A stretch of 64,000 nt of DNA from Siniperca chuatsi (taxonomy: Eukaryota; Chordata; Actinopteri; Centrarchiformes; Sinipercidae), in contig NC_058063.1 of assembly GCF_020085105.1 (NCBI RefSeq), forward strand, positions 12,491,651-12,555,650, in the 5' to 3' direction. The notes beneath the pieces were generated by a model. That model was not told the origin of the DNA and ran no database searches. It was given only the letters and a program-made list of their open reading frames with translations. Position numbers and translations under genes: made by a program. Shown here one piece after another: positions 1 through 13,314 of this stretch. Positions within the stretch are counted from its first letter, which is position 1. Each line of letters starts with the position of its first letter.

Positions 1-469
1 TGTTTAATGTTTGATGTGACATTCAAATGACATCTCCACAGAGACTACATCCATTATTAATATACTGTATTTGCAACAAAATGAGACCAACTAAACAGGA
101 TATGTAAGAAAATCAATTCAGACAGGAATTCCTCATTTGTTTGAAGCCCTCATTACACAGTGTCGGAGATCAGCGCTCATTAGCATTCATGAGCCTTTAA
201 TCTTTGTGACAAAGTCCATCAGACTCGTTCATTTCCATGGAAAAACAATGAAGAGCATTCACACCGCAGAAGCTGGGCTCTCACACAAGTGTTTCACGTT
301 CCAGACGTTTGTCATGCAACCACTTAATGATGGATTTACTTTACAAACACACACACATACCCATAGTTTGCATGTAGTTTTCATGCAAACAATTGGGCGC
401 TCAGGGCCTCAAGAAATCAGAAAAACCTGGAAATACTTTGTGGTTATGTATGTGTAAGCACTTGTGCTA

Positions 470-483
470 GTAACCGTAGCAAC
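470..483. promoter_or_regulatory. RFX X-box-like motif
   Basis: The 14-mer GTAACCGTAGCAAC fits the RFX X-box pattern GTNRCC-N2-RGYAAC exactly. It lies about 5.3 kb upstream of the dtx4 first exon seen here, so no target gene can be assigned. It may be a chance match. Confidence 0.3.
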
Positions 484-2495
484 CAGTATGGATGAGGGGC
501 TTTGTTTCACAAAGCAGGCTAACTGAGGTTTCCGGATAACTTTGCTGATTAAAACCTCAATAACCCTCAAATCTAAAACATGGGCTGATATTGAAAAGAC
601 ACGGTCACGGGTTTTACTCAGCAAACCACATCTGGAAGGGGTCTGTAACATCTGGGATGTCCCCATTGTTATGGAATGTATGATATTTTCATCAGTGGTC
701 TTGTTATACTGGAGACATCAAAACAGACAAAAAGTACAGTCAAAATGTTGATGCTATTCACTGGGAATTAGGCCGAATGTTTGGAGACGGTTTGTGTGTT
801 CTCACCTTAAATCTCAGATGTGTTCGTATGAGCAGGACTTTGTGACATCACAACAAGTCGTCCAATATGCAGCTTACGCAAGGGTGAAAACTTGAAGCCT
901 CCAGTGCACATACACTGAGAATAGACTTTACTATGAAGTAGGAGACATCTTGTTTCTTGTAAATTAAACTTTCAAAATGAAAAATATTTGTTTGATTTTG
1001 GATTTTTTTTTTTATTGAGGGTGAAGAAGTAAATGTAATTTTGAGAATTTTTATCTAGGTTTTTTAACTTTTTTTTGTTGAAAAACCAGACACAAAATCA
1101 GACACAAATTAATATCTCAAGCAGAGCCTTTTCACATGTCCTACAGACATGTTGTCTGGAGGGGATCTTTAACACTCTGTCACTGATGAGCTGATACAGT
1201 TGGAGGTTCTCACCTTGCAGATAGACAGTTTAAAAAAGCTTGAAATGGATTTTTGTGAGTTATTCAACACCCAAAGACTCACTATGTGACCATGTGGTCT
1301 TTAGGTGTTAAATGTTGTCAGCATCAGTGCATGTTAATGAATTAAGGACGTCACTGTATCCAGGTGTCATAGCCAGAGGGCGCTGGTTAGCAAGATATCT
1401 TTGGTCACTGTTATGAAGCGGTTCACTGAGGTCTTATAGAAGTCTTTTGGAACAAGAGTGCTGCTGTTTCTTCGTTATTTTATCATTCCTTTCAGTTCTG
1501 CAGCTGGTGTTCTGCTTGTGGTGCCTTGTTGTGAGCACAATACAAATCTAGATTTCATCAGATTCCAATTATAGCCTTTCTTTTTATAACATTTTCCTCA
1601 CAATCATTAAGTCTCACTGAAAGACATGTTTGTGGGGTGCTCTAGATTTCACTTGTTATGCAGTTGCCTCAGATATAACAAGCACAACATTCCTAAATTC
1701 ATTCATACATCCTACAGTCACTTTATCTGTGTTTGATATCAGGTCTGTGATTTACTACTGCGATTAAACACTGAAAAATGACCACATGCTGAGGATAATT
1801 TCCATGTGAGCTAACCCAACATTGCCCCAGCAGAGCACCCCAGCTTTCTGAATCCTAGCATTAGCATTCCAGCTAAGCCTCAGATTAATACCAATTGCCA
1901 CAGGTTTAATATCCTTGCTTCAGTAATCTATCTATTTTGTTTCTGATCTGTGTGACTGACCCATTATTTTAACATATCAGGTGAGAGCACCTGCTGCTGC
2001 GGTAAAACTGCCAACGTCACAGATCAAGAGTGTCTCTGATCCCGTCTGCCTGGGATTCCCTCTGATGCTCGCCCTTCTTCTCTCCTTCTACTTGTTCTCA
2101 GCTCAGTCTCCAGTTAGTGCTCCTGCTGTCATCATCTTATTGCTTTATCCCCAAATTCATAACTGGCACCACATGAGTACTGGTGCAGTGGAGGGAAACA
2201 CCTCCTTAAGCTGATCATTTAAATCCATAAATACATGTATGTAATTAGGCTCACATTTATATATTGAGTAATTTAAAGAAGAAAACAATAGAAAAAAGTG
2301 GATTATTGACCTTTTGAAACACTGCCTTCATCAGTTGACATAATGTTTTATGTTATGTTCTGCTGGTTCTGCACTTCTCACTTGGTGTGACTGATATTTA
2401 ATTTACATTTTGCCAAGGGCAACAGTTATTACTACAAAAACAACAAACATCATCATATTCCTCAAAATCAATAGCTCCTAGCATTTTTTAAGGCC

Positions 2496-2900
2496 TTAAA
2501 ATGCAGCCATCACTTGGCTCAGCTGTCCTGAGTTTAGCTGCTAAATGGTCTACTTTGTTCACCCGCTAGATAGCTAGCTAACTGTGTGTGTCTGCTGTTT
2601 GGTGCTGAGCAGGTAGTGTACAGAGGGGTTTTAGAGTTTTGTTTTTTTTTTGCTGAAAACAGCTGCCTGCTGTGACTGGAAACAATGCTAATGAGAGCAT
2701 TGAGAGTAAACCAAATCATTAAGATTGCGGGCACGAAAATCAGAACAGTGAGCTGACATTTAAATGGTCCGTAGAGCTGAGGGGAGCTGATTTCAGGTGA
2801 TAATTCTTTGTAGGTTAATCACAATGAGCAGACCCTTTCACATTACACATAGTCATTTCATCCGTTCTTGATAATATAATATTTATCAGTGCAGCTTTAA
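2496..2900. mobile_element. TTAA-flanked MITE (piggyBac-like ends)
   Basis: The segment starts TTAAAATGCAG and ends TGCAGCTTTAA, giving short inverted ends (…TGCAG / CTGCA…) bounded by TTAA on both sides. TTAA is the target duplication of piggyBac elements. There is no transposase open frame, so it would be non-autonomous. A second element with the same kind of ends lies at 53839-54383. The family assignment is inferred from the ends only. Confidence 0.45.
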
Positions 2901-3224
2901 GGCAACATCTGTGTGGTTTATCTGGCATATAGGAGAATTTCTAATATTTTTTCTAAGGTATCATAACCTTTGGTGAATACATCTCTTGGTTGAAAATTGT
3001 TATCTAAACCTCTCAGTTCACAATGGAATAGCTTAATTAGCATTAAATTAGCTTACAAAAATCTATAAATATAAAATGCAACTTTTTAAATGTGATGTTG
3101 CACTAAAACATTAAAATGTATGTAACAAAAGTAAATCAGGATGATTGTTTTGTAACTAATTCTAATGCTTGTTTCACATTTTGAAGAGAACTTGACCCAG
3201 GGTTTTTAAAATATAATAATTTAT

Positions 3225-3350
3225 TAGTTAATATAAGATGAACTTTATTGATCCCACACAGATAAACTGAAGTGTCACAGCAGCAAAAGGAAGTACAAGA
3301 TGCAGAGTATAGATAAGTAATTTTAAAACGCAAGATATATATATTATGAG
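3225..3350 (-). mobile_element. Possible LINE 3' tail fragment
   Basis: Read on the minus strand this contains a phrase close to GGGATCAATAAAGTTCATC, which resembles the 3' ends of many teleost LINE copies. The fragment is short and decayed with no open frame. The assignment rests on recall of that tail motif. Confidence 0.3.
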
Positions 3351-5566
3351 CATCCTAATATTGAATAACTAGAAATTGTCTTGAGACACAAATCATCACA
3401 AATAAGTGACAAAATGAGGAATGGAGATAAATAGATATTGGCAATAATATTAATAGATAATAATTTATATTGATATTGATTTTGTATGTAGTTATAGCTG
3501 ACAGTCATTGTGCTGTTAGCATTCTGAAAAGACAATCACCACAATCATACCATATTATTATTTTTAGTGTAGTTGATAATGAAATAAGAAAAATAAAAAA
3601 ATAAAAATTTTCCCAGTTGGATTGGTGGGTTCATTGTTAACATTTGTTATTGTTCTGTTGTTGAGATAGTTTTGCCTGCAGTGAAAAGGAGCAGATGGTT
3701 TCCAGTGTTAAACTCTGACGGGTCTCCAACGTCACAGATTATCACAGTGACGAGAGTTGCCTTTGGTCCACACACCTGTTGTGGTCCTTTCTCCTCTCAC
3801 TGCAGTGGGTTTGATTTCTGCAAGTGTGTCACCGTCACAAATCCTCCACTTCACCGGAGCAGAGTTTTTTCTCCTGCTTCAAGGCTCTATCTTATTATTG
3901 GACTTGCTGTAAGGTGTGAGCTTGTATCTGCTAAGTGTGTAGAAATCTGTGTGTGTGTGTGTTGCCATATGGTGCAGCTTGTGTGTTTCCATCATCAAGC
4001 GGTCCAGATAAAGGCTGCTCTAATGCCACTAGATTAGCCAGGATCAAAGAAACGTGACTAGCTGACACTCTTCTTGTTTCCTACCCTTTCTCTGCTTCCT
4101 CCTTTAATCTGTTTTATCATATCGCTCACGTTTTCCTGCCTGACACACAAATGTTAATCAACTTATACATACCCAGGTTTGACACAATCTGCCAGCATGT
4201 TTTGTGACTTTGTGAATCACGTAAAGGCACAACAGAGTACAGTGTAAGCAGATTGTCAGGTACAGGAGCTGTACAGTTCAGTAACTCTTGACTGTTTTTC
4301 TGTGTCATTGTTGCATCATTTATAAGGATGCAGAGAATCTTACAACTAGTGAAAACACAGTGCAGTTACTGTCTTACTGTTTATACCAGAACAAAAGCTT
4401 CAACCTTTAAGCCTACACATAGACCTACAAGCCTTATTTTTACCCCACAAACAAGGTTGGCAAGATAAAATTTTCTGTATATAATTACTGATCAACTGCA
4501 GATAATATGCCACAGTGTGAATTTTAATCATTTCCATAGACTTTGCAGATAATTGAACAATTCTATTTTATTATTTCAAGATTAACAGTTTTTTGTTGTT
4601 TTTTTTAGCAGAAATGTTTCAATGAATTGATTCACCACTAACAGTTATGCACCAAATCCTTCCTTTGGGTTGTAAAAGACAAGCTGCTAGTCATCATATC
4701 AATTTAAAGTTTTAGTTAAAGACATGATATATGGTACCATATAGAAATGTGCTTTATAATACATGAGAAATACTCAGAAAAAGACAGATGCATAAAGTAG
4801 AAAGCAGAAAAAAGTTAAAAAAAACAATTAATGAATGACAATTAAAACTAAAAGAACAGTAATCAACGTAATAAAATAAAAGTAAAGTCATTTTTAACAT
4901 ATTTTTTCTTTTTAGTTTTCCCATTTCACCAATCAAGAGGAAAGGCTAAACAGCAAGAATAAAGTAATGTAAGACAAAAAACAAAAAAAACACAAACATA
5001 AAAGACAAAGAATGTCAAAAAATAGAATATTCATTGAATAGATTAAACATAAATAGATCGATGCAAATCCCTCCACCAGGTAGTCGAGAAAACGCCCCCA
5101 AACACCCAAAACACAAAAGTGTAGCTGTTCCATTTGAATGATAAAAAGAATTTCATTAAATATTTTAACATGGAGACAAAAAAGTATAATTGTTTTAGCT
5201 GTGATCACGCCCCCCATTAATGCTTGTTGCTGGCTAAAAACTCCGCCGTGTGTTTTAATTGCATATTCTTAAATCTATAGGGACTGTAGGTTGTAATGCA
5301 AACAGATACAGTTACAGTCAAAGTGATCACAGTTCAGAGGACAGTATTAATGGGTAGCTTTGATTGATGTAACACAACAACGTGTTAAAATAATCCTGTC
5401 CAAATCTAAGGTACAGATTTTATGATAGCAGGTGTAACTTCTGTGCAGTATACAGTCTTATGTGCTCGAGTCTGTCAACCATTTGGCGGCCTGGCAGTGT
5501 GACATGATAACTGACAGGTAATCCTTCCTGTGACGAATCTCTGGCCTACAGCTAGAGTTTAGTCAA

Positions 5567-5598
5567 CAGATGGAACAGGTGGATTAGCCCTATAAAAG
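5567..5598 (+). promoter_or_regulatory. dtx4: dtx4 internal/alternative promoter: paired E-boxes and TATA box
   Basis: A canonical TATAAAAG at 5591-5598 is preceded by two E-boxes, CAGATG (5567-5572) and CAGGTG (5576-5581), whose starts are 9 bp apart. Transcription would begin near 5620, leaving a leader of about 120 nt before the ATG at 5743 and the splice donor at 5769. The E-box pair suggests bHLH control. The element order is seen directly; promoter activity is inferred. Confidence 0.55.
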
Positions 5599-5742
5599 GA
5601 GGAAGGAGACCTGGTACCTGCACACAAGCAGAGGAAGAGAGAGACAGGGACAGAGACACTGACAGACTACTGTTCAAGTGCAAATTATTGCTGGAATATC
5701 TTGAGTTGTCTCTGTGGTCTTTGGTGCTTTCAAGCAGGAAAA

Positions 5743-8700
5743 ATGACTGTTATCAAAACGTGCAGACCGTAAGTACACACCTCCGACTTGACTGTAATAG
5801 TGACTGTTATCATGTGTTTTATACATGTATACATGTATTTCACCTGTTAATGAGTAGAGATACAGTACAGCAGTAGTTAAGGATGTTTTTGACATTTATT
5901 AAAATAAGGGCATGTGTATTGCTGTCATGTCAGAAATATTTTTGGGCTCATTCGGCAGATTTAAGGAGTTAAAAATAAAAATGATTGGTTGCCAATTTCT
6001 TAAAATCTTATCAAATCAAAGCTGCTGTAATTAATTTGATTTTCCCATTTTAAGTTGAAAGTATCTCAATTTTTCTTGAAAAAGAGCATTTTTGCATTCT
6101 GCTAGAATCTGTGCAGTCATTAATGATATTGTTCCTCCTGGCTTCGTTATAAGTATTATAGTAGTTATAATTATTTTTAAAGATAGCAAATAACAAAATA
6201 ACTAATTTGTCAAGTGTGGAGTGTCTAGTGCTGCCGTACACATCCTAATCTTAAGCCTTACATACGTAGCAGGATGTCCTACATGGCAATTATAGCACAG
6301 TATGTCAAATCGTGATGAGCAACGTGTTTTTTCGCATGACTCTGCAAAAGCTCCTTAACCCGCTGACATGGGGTGAACTAGAAGCTAGCATATGCTGCGT
6401 GTCATTCCACCTTCACACGTGACTCATCAGATTGTGACACCTTGAATCTGGACTGAGGTGACCAGGCCAGCTGCACGTCTGCTTTAAGTGTGTCAGCGAC
6501 CTGTAGATAAATATAAGTTTGTTTTTTGTGTTTCAGAGTGCCAACAGTTCCAGTGAAGAACCTGAATGGATCAAGCCCTGTGCACCCTGCGCTGGCAGGT
6601 AAATATATTCACACACAAAAAGATTTCTCATTATATTTAAATTGATCAAATGTAAAATAGGTCTAAAATTCAGCTTTTAAGGGGCATCTAAGTTTGTTGT
6701 ACTTTCCAGCTCTTTAAATATACCTATACTTGACACTGATTTACTGCCCTATAGACAACACAGCTAATGACATTTAGCCCCATATTAACTGGTATGTCAG
6801 TAAATCCACTGGCCAGCCATCACGAGTATGGCTGATAAATAATTCCCCAGATAAAGAGCTTATCACGCAATGAGTAAACCCCAAATACAGTGTCTAACAT
6901 CCCCCCTCTGCTGGCTGTATCCAGGCATTACAGGCATCCTGATGAGCGCAGCAGGACTTCCTGTCTGCCTGACCCGCCCTCCCAAGCTGGTGCTTCATCC
7001 TCCACCTGTCAGCAAGAGTGACATTAAGCCTGTGCCCGGTCTGGGCCACTGCTGTCGCAAGACCACAAAGAAACAGGCTCGTAAAGGTGGGTTCATGATG
7101 ATAAAGTCTGCTTGCTTTTTCACCTGTATGCAATTATAGCTATCATATCCATATGCAGAAACAGATTATCATACTTTGTGTTTCCATCTCGTAGGCAAGA
7201 CCTCTGAGGAGGTGGTGAAGAGGTACCTTCAGAAAGTCCGCAATCCCCCAGAGGAGGTGAGTTCTCCTTTTTGATGATTTTCAGCTGCCAGTTCAGTCAC
7301 ATAAAATGTGGTGGTTAAAAAACCCTTGACAACCAGTGACCCAAATACAGGCTGGGGCTGTTGCCTCATTGCCTTATTTGGGTTGGCATCATGTTGAATC
7401 CTGTTTAAAAGCCTCACAGTTCCATCTGTGTAAACCATTTTAACATCCAAATATCACTACGATAACGGTTGCTTATTTTAAAATAGGATCGCATATAAAA
7501 CAGAACAGTAACATTAAAAACAATTTAAGAATATGCGAGAAAACAACTTCCATTTTTACCATGTTTGTGCCTCTGTAAATTTTGCTTGATATCACGGAAA
7601 CTAATTCTGACTTTTTGGTAGTAAACTCAGAAGAGTTACCTTTCAGAAGGGGCCGGGATTATGTCTGCTAAACCAATAAAGGGAATTAGTTTTACAAGCA
7701 ATTAATGTGTCATGAGTTTGTTTTCAGGTCAGGTTGTAAAAGTTTGTTGTCCTCATTGAAACGGCAAAACAACAGTTGAGCTTGAAAATAGCAGTTTGAC
7801 AATAAAAAATTCCTATCACAAGTCAACTTACTTATTTTTTCCAGGGCTTTTAGCCACATCTCATGGCCTTCATCAGCATATGGAGTTTGCTCAGATGTCA
7901 TTGAGATGGTATAGTTATTATGTGACCTATTATTGAATGTGATAGCAGGAGGTTGTACAGTACATGTTGGGGGGAACTTGTCCAATCTGTCCGTATCAGA
8001 TTAGACAAGTCATAAATCGTACTTGTCTTCCCATCTCAGGACTGCACCATCTGCATGGAGGCCCTGGCCGGACCATCGGGCTACAAAGGCCCCGGGGTGG
8101 GTGGCATCTCCCGGGCCGAGTCGGTGGGCCGCCTGGCGCAGTGTGGTCACCAGTACCACCTCCAATGCCTCGTTGCTATGTACAACAACGGCAACAAGGA
8201 TGGCAGCCTGCAGTGTCCCACCTGCAAGACCATCTATGGAGTCAAGACCGGCAACCAGCCCCCGGGCAAGATGGAATACCACGTCATCCCCCACTCGTTA
8301 CCTGGCCACCCAGACTGCAAAACCATCCGGATCATTTATAACATCCCTCCTGGCATCCAGGTAAAGTCAGGTTGCCAATGTCGACATTACACTTTCTTCT
8401 AAATTATGAATACAGGAAGTGTTTTTGGCTCAGATGATGTGATGAACTTTGCTCTTGTTATTTAGGGCCCAGAGCACCCAAATCCAGGAAAACCCTTCAC
8501 TGCTCGCGGCTTCCCCAGACACTGCTACCTCCCTGACAGTGAGAAGGGACGCAAGGTAAATGAGAACTCTTCTCTACTGTCTAACGTCCTTTATGGTTTC
8601 AAGCTTACTGGATTTTGTGATAAAGTGTCATCTTTTGTTTCTTAATCTCTTCGTCCAGGTTCTGAGGCTTCTCCTGGTAGCGTGGGACCGCCGGCTCATT

Positions 8701-8889
8701 TTCTCTGTGGGTACGTCCAGCACCACCGGCGAGTCAGATACAGTCATCTGGAACGAGGTGCACCACAAGACGGAGTTTGGCTCCAACCTGACGGGCCACG
8801 GCTACCCCGACCCCGGCCACTTGGACAATGTCCTCGAGGAGCTCAAGGCTCAGGGCATCACCGAGGAGGAATGTCTACCGAGAGACTGA
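5743..8889 (+). CDS. dtx4: Deltex E3 ubiquitin ligase 4, C-terminal half (RING + DTC), seven coding exons from a short first exon
   Basis: Exons 5743-5768, 6537-6598, 6925-7086, 7195-7256, 8040-8360, 8466-8555 and 8659-8889 join in consistent phase into 317 codons. Deltex proteins are RING ubiquitin ligases that modulate Notch signalling. The product has a proline-rich linker, then a RING-H2 from about residue 105 (CTIC, CGHxYH, CPTC) and the Deltex C-terminal (DTC) domain to the end, which binds ubiquitin-loaded E2 and NAD/ADP-ribose in the family. The linker text [11 protein letters not shown] matches DTX4 rather than DTX1 or DTX2. Full vertebrate DTX4 is about 620 residues with two N-terminal WWE domains (Notch ankyrin binding); none is encoded here. 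The first exon (MTVIKTCR) ends with CC and completes a Pro codon at the next exon, so it is in frame. Either this is a short isoform with 5' WWE exons outside the window, or a truncated gene copy. Family and exon calls are strong; the first exon is less certain. Confidence 0.88.
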
Positions 8890-10350
8890 ACAGAGACATT
8901 CAAAACACAGAAGACACTAGAAAACAGGCTAGAGTCTGTGAACTCACGATCCTGGGAAGGGATCCACAGCTGGAAAGACGATTATTTTCAAAATCCGATC
9001 AAATGAACAGAGAGAACTTTTACCACCAGAGATGGAAGAAACTTCAAAAAACAAAATTCTTTACAGGAACGTTCTAGAAATTGCTTCAGAAGAATTTGCT
9101 GAGAATAGATACATGGGAAATAATTTTTTCTCCTGATGCAGTAACAGTGTCGAGATGTTATTCAGTGAGACATCTGAGACCACTGTGCACATACAAGTCA
9201 GTGTTAGATTAAAAAAAACATTTATACTGTGAGTCTTCAAATCAAGAATGTAACTAAGTGGATTTTGCTGAATTGATGAAGTGTTTACCACTACTACTGC
9301 TGCTATGTGGAACTGAAAGGATGCTAGCCTGAAGATAAGAAGTGAGGTCTGTAAGTGTTTTGAAGTGTTAGTCCACAAGCAGAAGAAACTTTTCACTGCA
9401 GATAAATATTTCAAGTGTATAACTGGATATCTGAGCATGAATATTTGCTGACCTCTAGTGGTACTTTTCAGAACTACATTCCTTTTTAGGTTTGATTTTT
9501 ATGAAATTGTATTGTTGTATATTATGAATACTTGATATATTATATGATATTGTTTACATTCTGTCATGTTTTTATATTTTAATTTTACATTTTGTTTTAT
9601 ATAATGTGTTCCTTTGCATTGTTTTTTGGGTGTGGCGTGACAGACTGAGATGTGGAGTGAAGTGAAGATAAGCCACTGGTGTACCAGTTTGCCTGATACT
9701 TTATATGCCATATACCAGCCACTTTCTTTAAAAAATCATTTTCAGTATTTTGTATTTGATAGGTTCACAAACTGACATTCCTTAATTGTTCTGCCCTCAG
9801 AGCATGGGTGCATTTAATAGCTTTCTATGTCTTATTGTATCTGCATTAATGTTATGGACTGATAGAGTAATAGCTACTATGGATTACACCATTCCCCCCA
9901 GGAGGAGTAAATTCCCAAAAAGCTAGGATGGGACCTCCTGCCTGAGCTCAGATTTGCACAGAGCTTTCTACTTAGTATCAAAATGAATCGGACAGCTTGT
10001 ATTTACTGTATTTTTGTGTAGGACACACACACCAGCCTCAAACTCTCTAATCACATTACAAAACGTGGTCATAAGTTGTTTTTGTCATATTTAGTTGTTG
10101 CCATGAGCAGGTGCAAAAGACTATCTCTTGTTGTGGATCCAGCTTTGGCCAAAGTGGTCCAACCAGTTTGCATTCGGCCCATTGTGGACCAGTTTATTAT
10201 GAGGTACGTTAGACAAGATGTACAACAGTGCTGACATACTAATGTAGGCCAACATTAAAAGCATTTATACTTTATGTATGCACTGTACTGTATGTATGTG
10301 TTTTATGTGCACAAATTTGCATTAAACATTTTTCTAAGGTTCAAAGAGAT
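8890..10350 (+). other. dtx4: Probable dtx4 3' untranslated region
   Basis: AT-rich sequence directly follows the dtx4 TGA, with no further splice-compatible coding. No strong AATAAA was found close by; an ATTAAA at 10321-10326 is the best candidate polyadenylation signal. The length is therefore only a guess. Confidence 0.35.
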
Positions 10351-13060
10351 AACAGAGCTTTACTTCGGTTTACTCCTTCATTTTATGTTATGTTGATTAT
10401 GTAAAGTCCATAAATGTACTTTAAAGTGAGACTATGTAACTTTTGATAAACAGCAGACACTGTGGCCACAAGTGTCAAATACAAGATAATGGTAAATGCT
10501 AAAACATTGTGTAACAGTAGCACAAGTAGAGAAGAGTTGTAAAGTCAACAAACTGAATGCACTGCAATTTAAAAGGGTTGTAGAGTGTTTTTTTAAAAAA
10601 AAAAAAAAAGCTGGTTCAGACACATCATCCCCTTTTCAGTCAATGTCCAGTTATTGCACTGTTGAGTTTGCTGTGAAACCACTTTTTCATTTGATTTAAG
10701 CCTTTGTGTAAATATTCACGGAAAGATTAAGTTAAGTTGATGACAAGGACTGCAGAAACTAGTTAGAGTATACAGTATAGTATGTATGAAGTACAAGCAT
10801 ATAAAGTGCAGTGGGACTATTAAATTGAAAAATCAGAGATGACAACTACCAGTTTTCTTTGTGTTTATTTGTGTACTATGTTACACTAGGTTTATGTGAA
10901 CTCACCATCCTGCAGTAACACACCGAGAGAATTCCACTGACTGTATTGGAGATAACCTACTGTATATTTACAGAAAGATAAAAATGACATTTTCTATCAA
11001 ATCATGGCAACACAGTGCCATTTTCCATAAAGAATGACTGTTTTGACAAATGTATCAATACTAAATATTCTTGGATATTGGAGTATTTCAATACTAAAAT
11101 GTCTGGTGCTTGCAGAAAGTTTTAAGACTCATTCTCTTGTTGCACACTAGATTTGATTTAAAATGGATAAAAATAAATCTACACACAATAAGCTATAATG
11201 ACAAAACAAAAACACACTTTATTCTTTATTTTAACTGAGAGTGGAGTTTTATGTTTAAGTAGCAACATATAGGTAGTCCTGGTATTTTAAATGGTTTACT
11301 TCACTCTGCAAGTGCTTACTAAATAAGATGATAATACACCTTGATCCTACATATATTGGTTAGATAATTAGAAATCTATTGTGTAAATACAATTTTTGAC
11401 ATTTTCTTTTCTTATTAGCGAGATGAAATTAGAAAGCTATAAAATGTTCCTGGAAAAGATCCTGTTTAGTCTTATATTAGTCATATAGTTAGATTTTACA
11501 GTGTAGTTAGACAAGATCACCCATATTACTGACTTCTACTTCTAGACTTGAGTGGCGCATGACCAGTTTATCTGTAGATTAGTCTGGCTCCTGGATTAGT
11601 AGTCTGGATTACCTCCACCTTAATGAATGAGAAAATGTACGGAGATTAATTAAACACAATTATAGTGGACCCCAGCAAGAGGATTCAGTCATGATATTGA
11701 ACTTCAATGGGTTAGTGGGCAGCTGTGATAGTGAAATAACTGAAATAATAAGCGTATATTTAAACATAAGGATTTAAGACTTACTTTATAAGTTATTTAA
11801 AACAACAGGTTGGGGGTTTTTTGTGTTAAATTCTGTGCAAAAACTGTCAAGGCAACAATCACAACCCTGCAAAAATAATAATATTTTACTTTCACGGAGT
11901 CTGATTTTCCAAAAAAAAAACAACAACTCGATGGATGATGGAGGATATGTTGCCGCATTGTAGAAATAAGGTGTGTATATAGTTAAAAAAAAAAAAGAAG
12001 AAGAAATAAGATGCCAAAATTTGAGTTCAGGTGTTTGATACCATGTCTTAATGCAATACAGGATCACATATGGTCTCAGTACTAGTAAAACAATAAATAT
12101 GAACCCATACCCAAAAGACCATTTTGTCACCTTTTGAGACATAGGCCTTTTAACTGCACACTGGAGGCAAATTAAAAAACAAACACACAAAAAAACCTTT
12201 CAAACTTTCATTTGTTCCTCCATTTCTGCAACGGCGGAGTTTAACCTTTGTCTTAAGTGACAGATGTGATGGATTGGGCAAAGCTGCCAATTTGCGGTAT
12301 GAAAATGCTGCCTGTCAGGTTACTGAGGAGCAGATGGGTCTAATCAGGCCAGAACTGAGTTAAGCCGGACTGACAGCATCTAGTGGCACTAATAAAGATG
12401 AAGTGAGGATGGACGACTTGTTTTAGTGCATTACTATTTCTGTGCTTTTCAGGCAGCATAAGTAAATATGGAGAGACAGAGCAGCAGACAAAATGCTGCA
12501 GAGAAAGAGTAGTTTGGGGTTTTACTGTGTATGGATTTGTGTAAAAGACAGTGTGGCTTTGGTGCATAAATATTCTAGAAAGAAAGATGGGAACAGAGAA
12601 TGTGGGGTAGAGAGAAAGGGAGCAAGAGACTAGGAGAAAAAAATGCACATAATATGGTAGATTAGGGTGCTTGAGATGGGGGTAGACGGAGAACTGCCCC
12701 TTGCTGAGATCTAAATGGGGGAGGGGTCTCCAACTGGTTGGAGAAACCCTTCCAGCAGGGGTCCATTGTCTACCACCCCCAGCTATGAAAAGAAAGCTGA
12801 TTACAGCAGTCAGCATTTTGTATTACATTGCAGGGGTGCTTGTGGTTGATCACCACATGTTGCCATTTTGTCTGATGTCTCCCCTCTGTTATTTCCACCT
12901 AAAGTGTTTCACAGTTTTTCAGTGAAAGGCTTTTGCTTGCCTTTTAGGTCTAAACTGCAGGCTGGAAGTGTTTTCCTCTCTTCTACATAATGCCAGATAA
13001 AGCAAATCCTCCCTCTCCCCGTCTCAATACGACTTGTCTATTATTAAAAGCTTTTAAAAG
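10351..13060. other. Intergenic DNA between dtx4 and msantd1
   Basis: No gene is supported. A segment around 10420-10690 (starting with a phrase like AGACTATGTAACTTTTGATA) resembles an interspersed teleost repeat but its ends are unclear. Two minus-strand open frames (11786-12190 and 12340-12816) look spurious: low-complexity composition and no domain. Confidence 0.5.
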
Positions 13061-13097
13061 GAGCAGTGTGTTGGCTGACTACCAAATCCAGTGCCTT

Positions 13098-13111
13098 GTT
13101 GCCAGGGAAAC
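13098..13111 (+). promoter_or_regulatory. msantd1: Upstream X-box-like site of msantd1
   Basis: GTTGCCAGGGAAAC matches the RFX X-box with one deviation in the second half-site. It lies about 480 bp upstream of the msantd1 start codon and 217 bp upstream of a better X-box at 13315. Confidence 0.4.
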
Positions 13112-13314
13112 GCATACCCGTGGTCTCGGCTCTCCCTTTTTTCCCCTCCTCCCCAGAGGCTCATATTTCAAAACTGTCAGCAATCTCATGTGCTCACACT
13201 GCTGCCTTTCAGCTAAAAGCTTTTTGTGCTGCTGGTGGAGCAGAATAGAGGGGAAAGGAGAGCGGATGGGAGTGGTTAAAGGAGAGGGAGGGAAAATGAA
13301 GGGCCTCCCTCACC

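Larger units (their letters stand above)
1..5560. other. AT-rich non-coding region upstream of dtx4
   Basis: I find no convincing exon here. The short open frames have no recognisable domain and no paired splice sites. I looked for the Deltex WWE exons, which encode a Trp-Trp-Glu type motif, and saw none, so if a full-length dtx4 exists its 5' exons lie left of the window. The region holds an X-box-like motif near 470, a TTAA-flanked MITE at 2496-2900, a LINE-tail-like fragment near 3225-3350, and A-rich low-complexity DNA around 4750-5200. Confidence 0.6.

Noticed and set aside
1981..4037. Open frames at 1981-2214 and 3672-4037 sharing CCAACGTCACAGAT
   Set aside because: They share only a short DNA phrase in different contexts; neither has a domain, and they do not match Deltex WWE or linker exons.
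5743..8889. DTX1 or DTX2 instead of DTX4
   Set aside because: The [14 protein letters not shown] linker and [13 protein letters not shown] segment are DTX4-like as recalled.
11786..12190. 134-codon minus-strand open frame
   Set aside because: Made of A-rich runs read as Phe/Leu/Lys; no recognisable protein.
12340..12816. 158-codon minus-strand open frame
   Set aside because: No domain, composition follows a GA-rich/low-complexity stretch on the + strand, and no splice or promoter signals support it.
12701..12925. Open frame near GGGTCTCCAACTGG
   Set aside because: No domain or splice support; probably intergenic noise.
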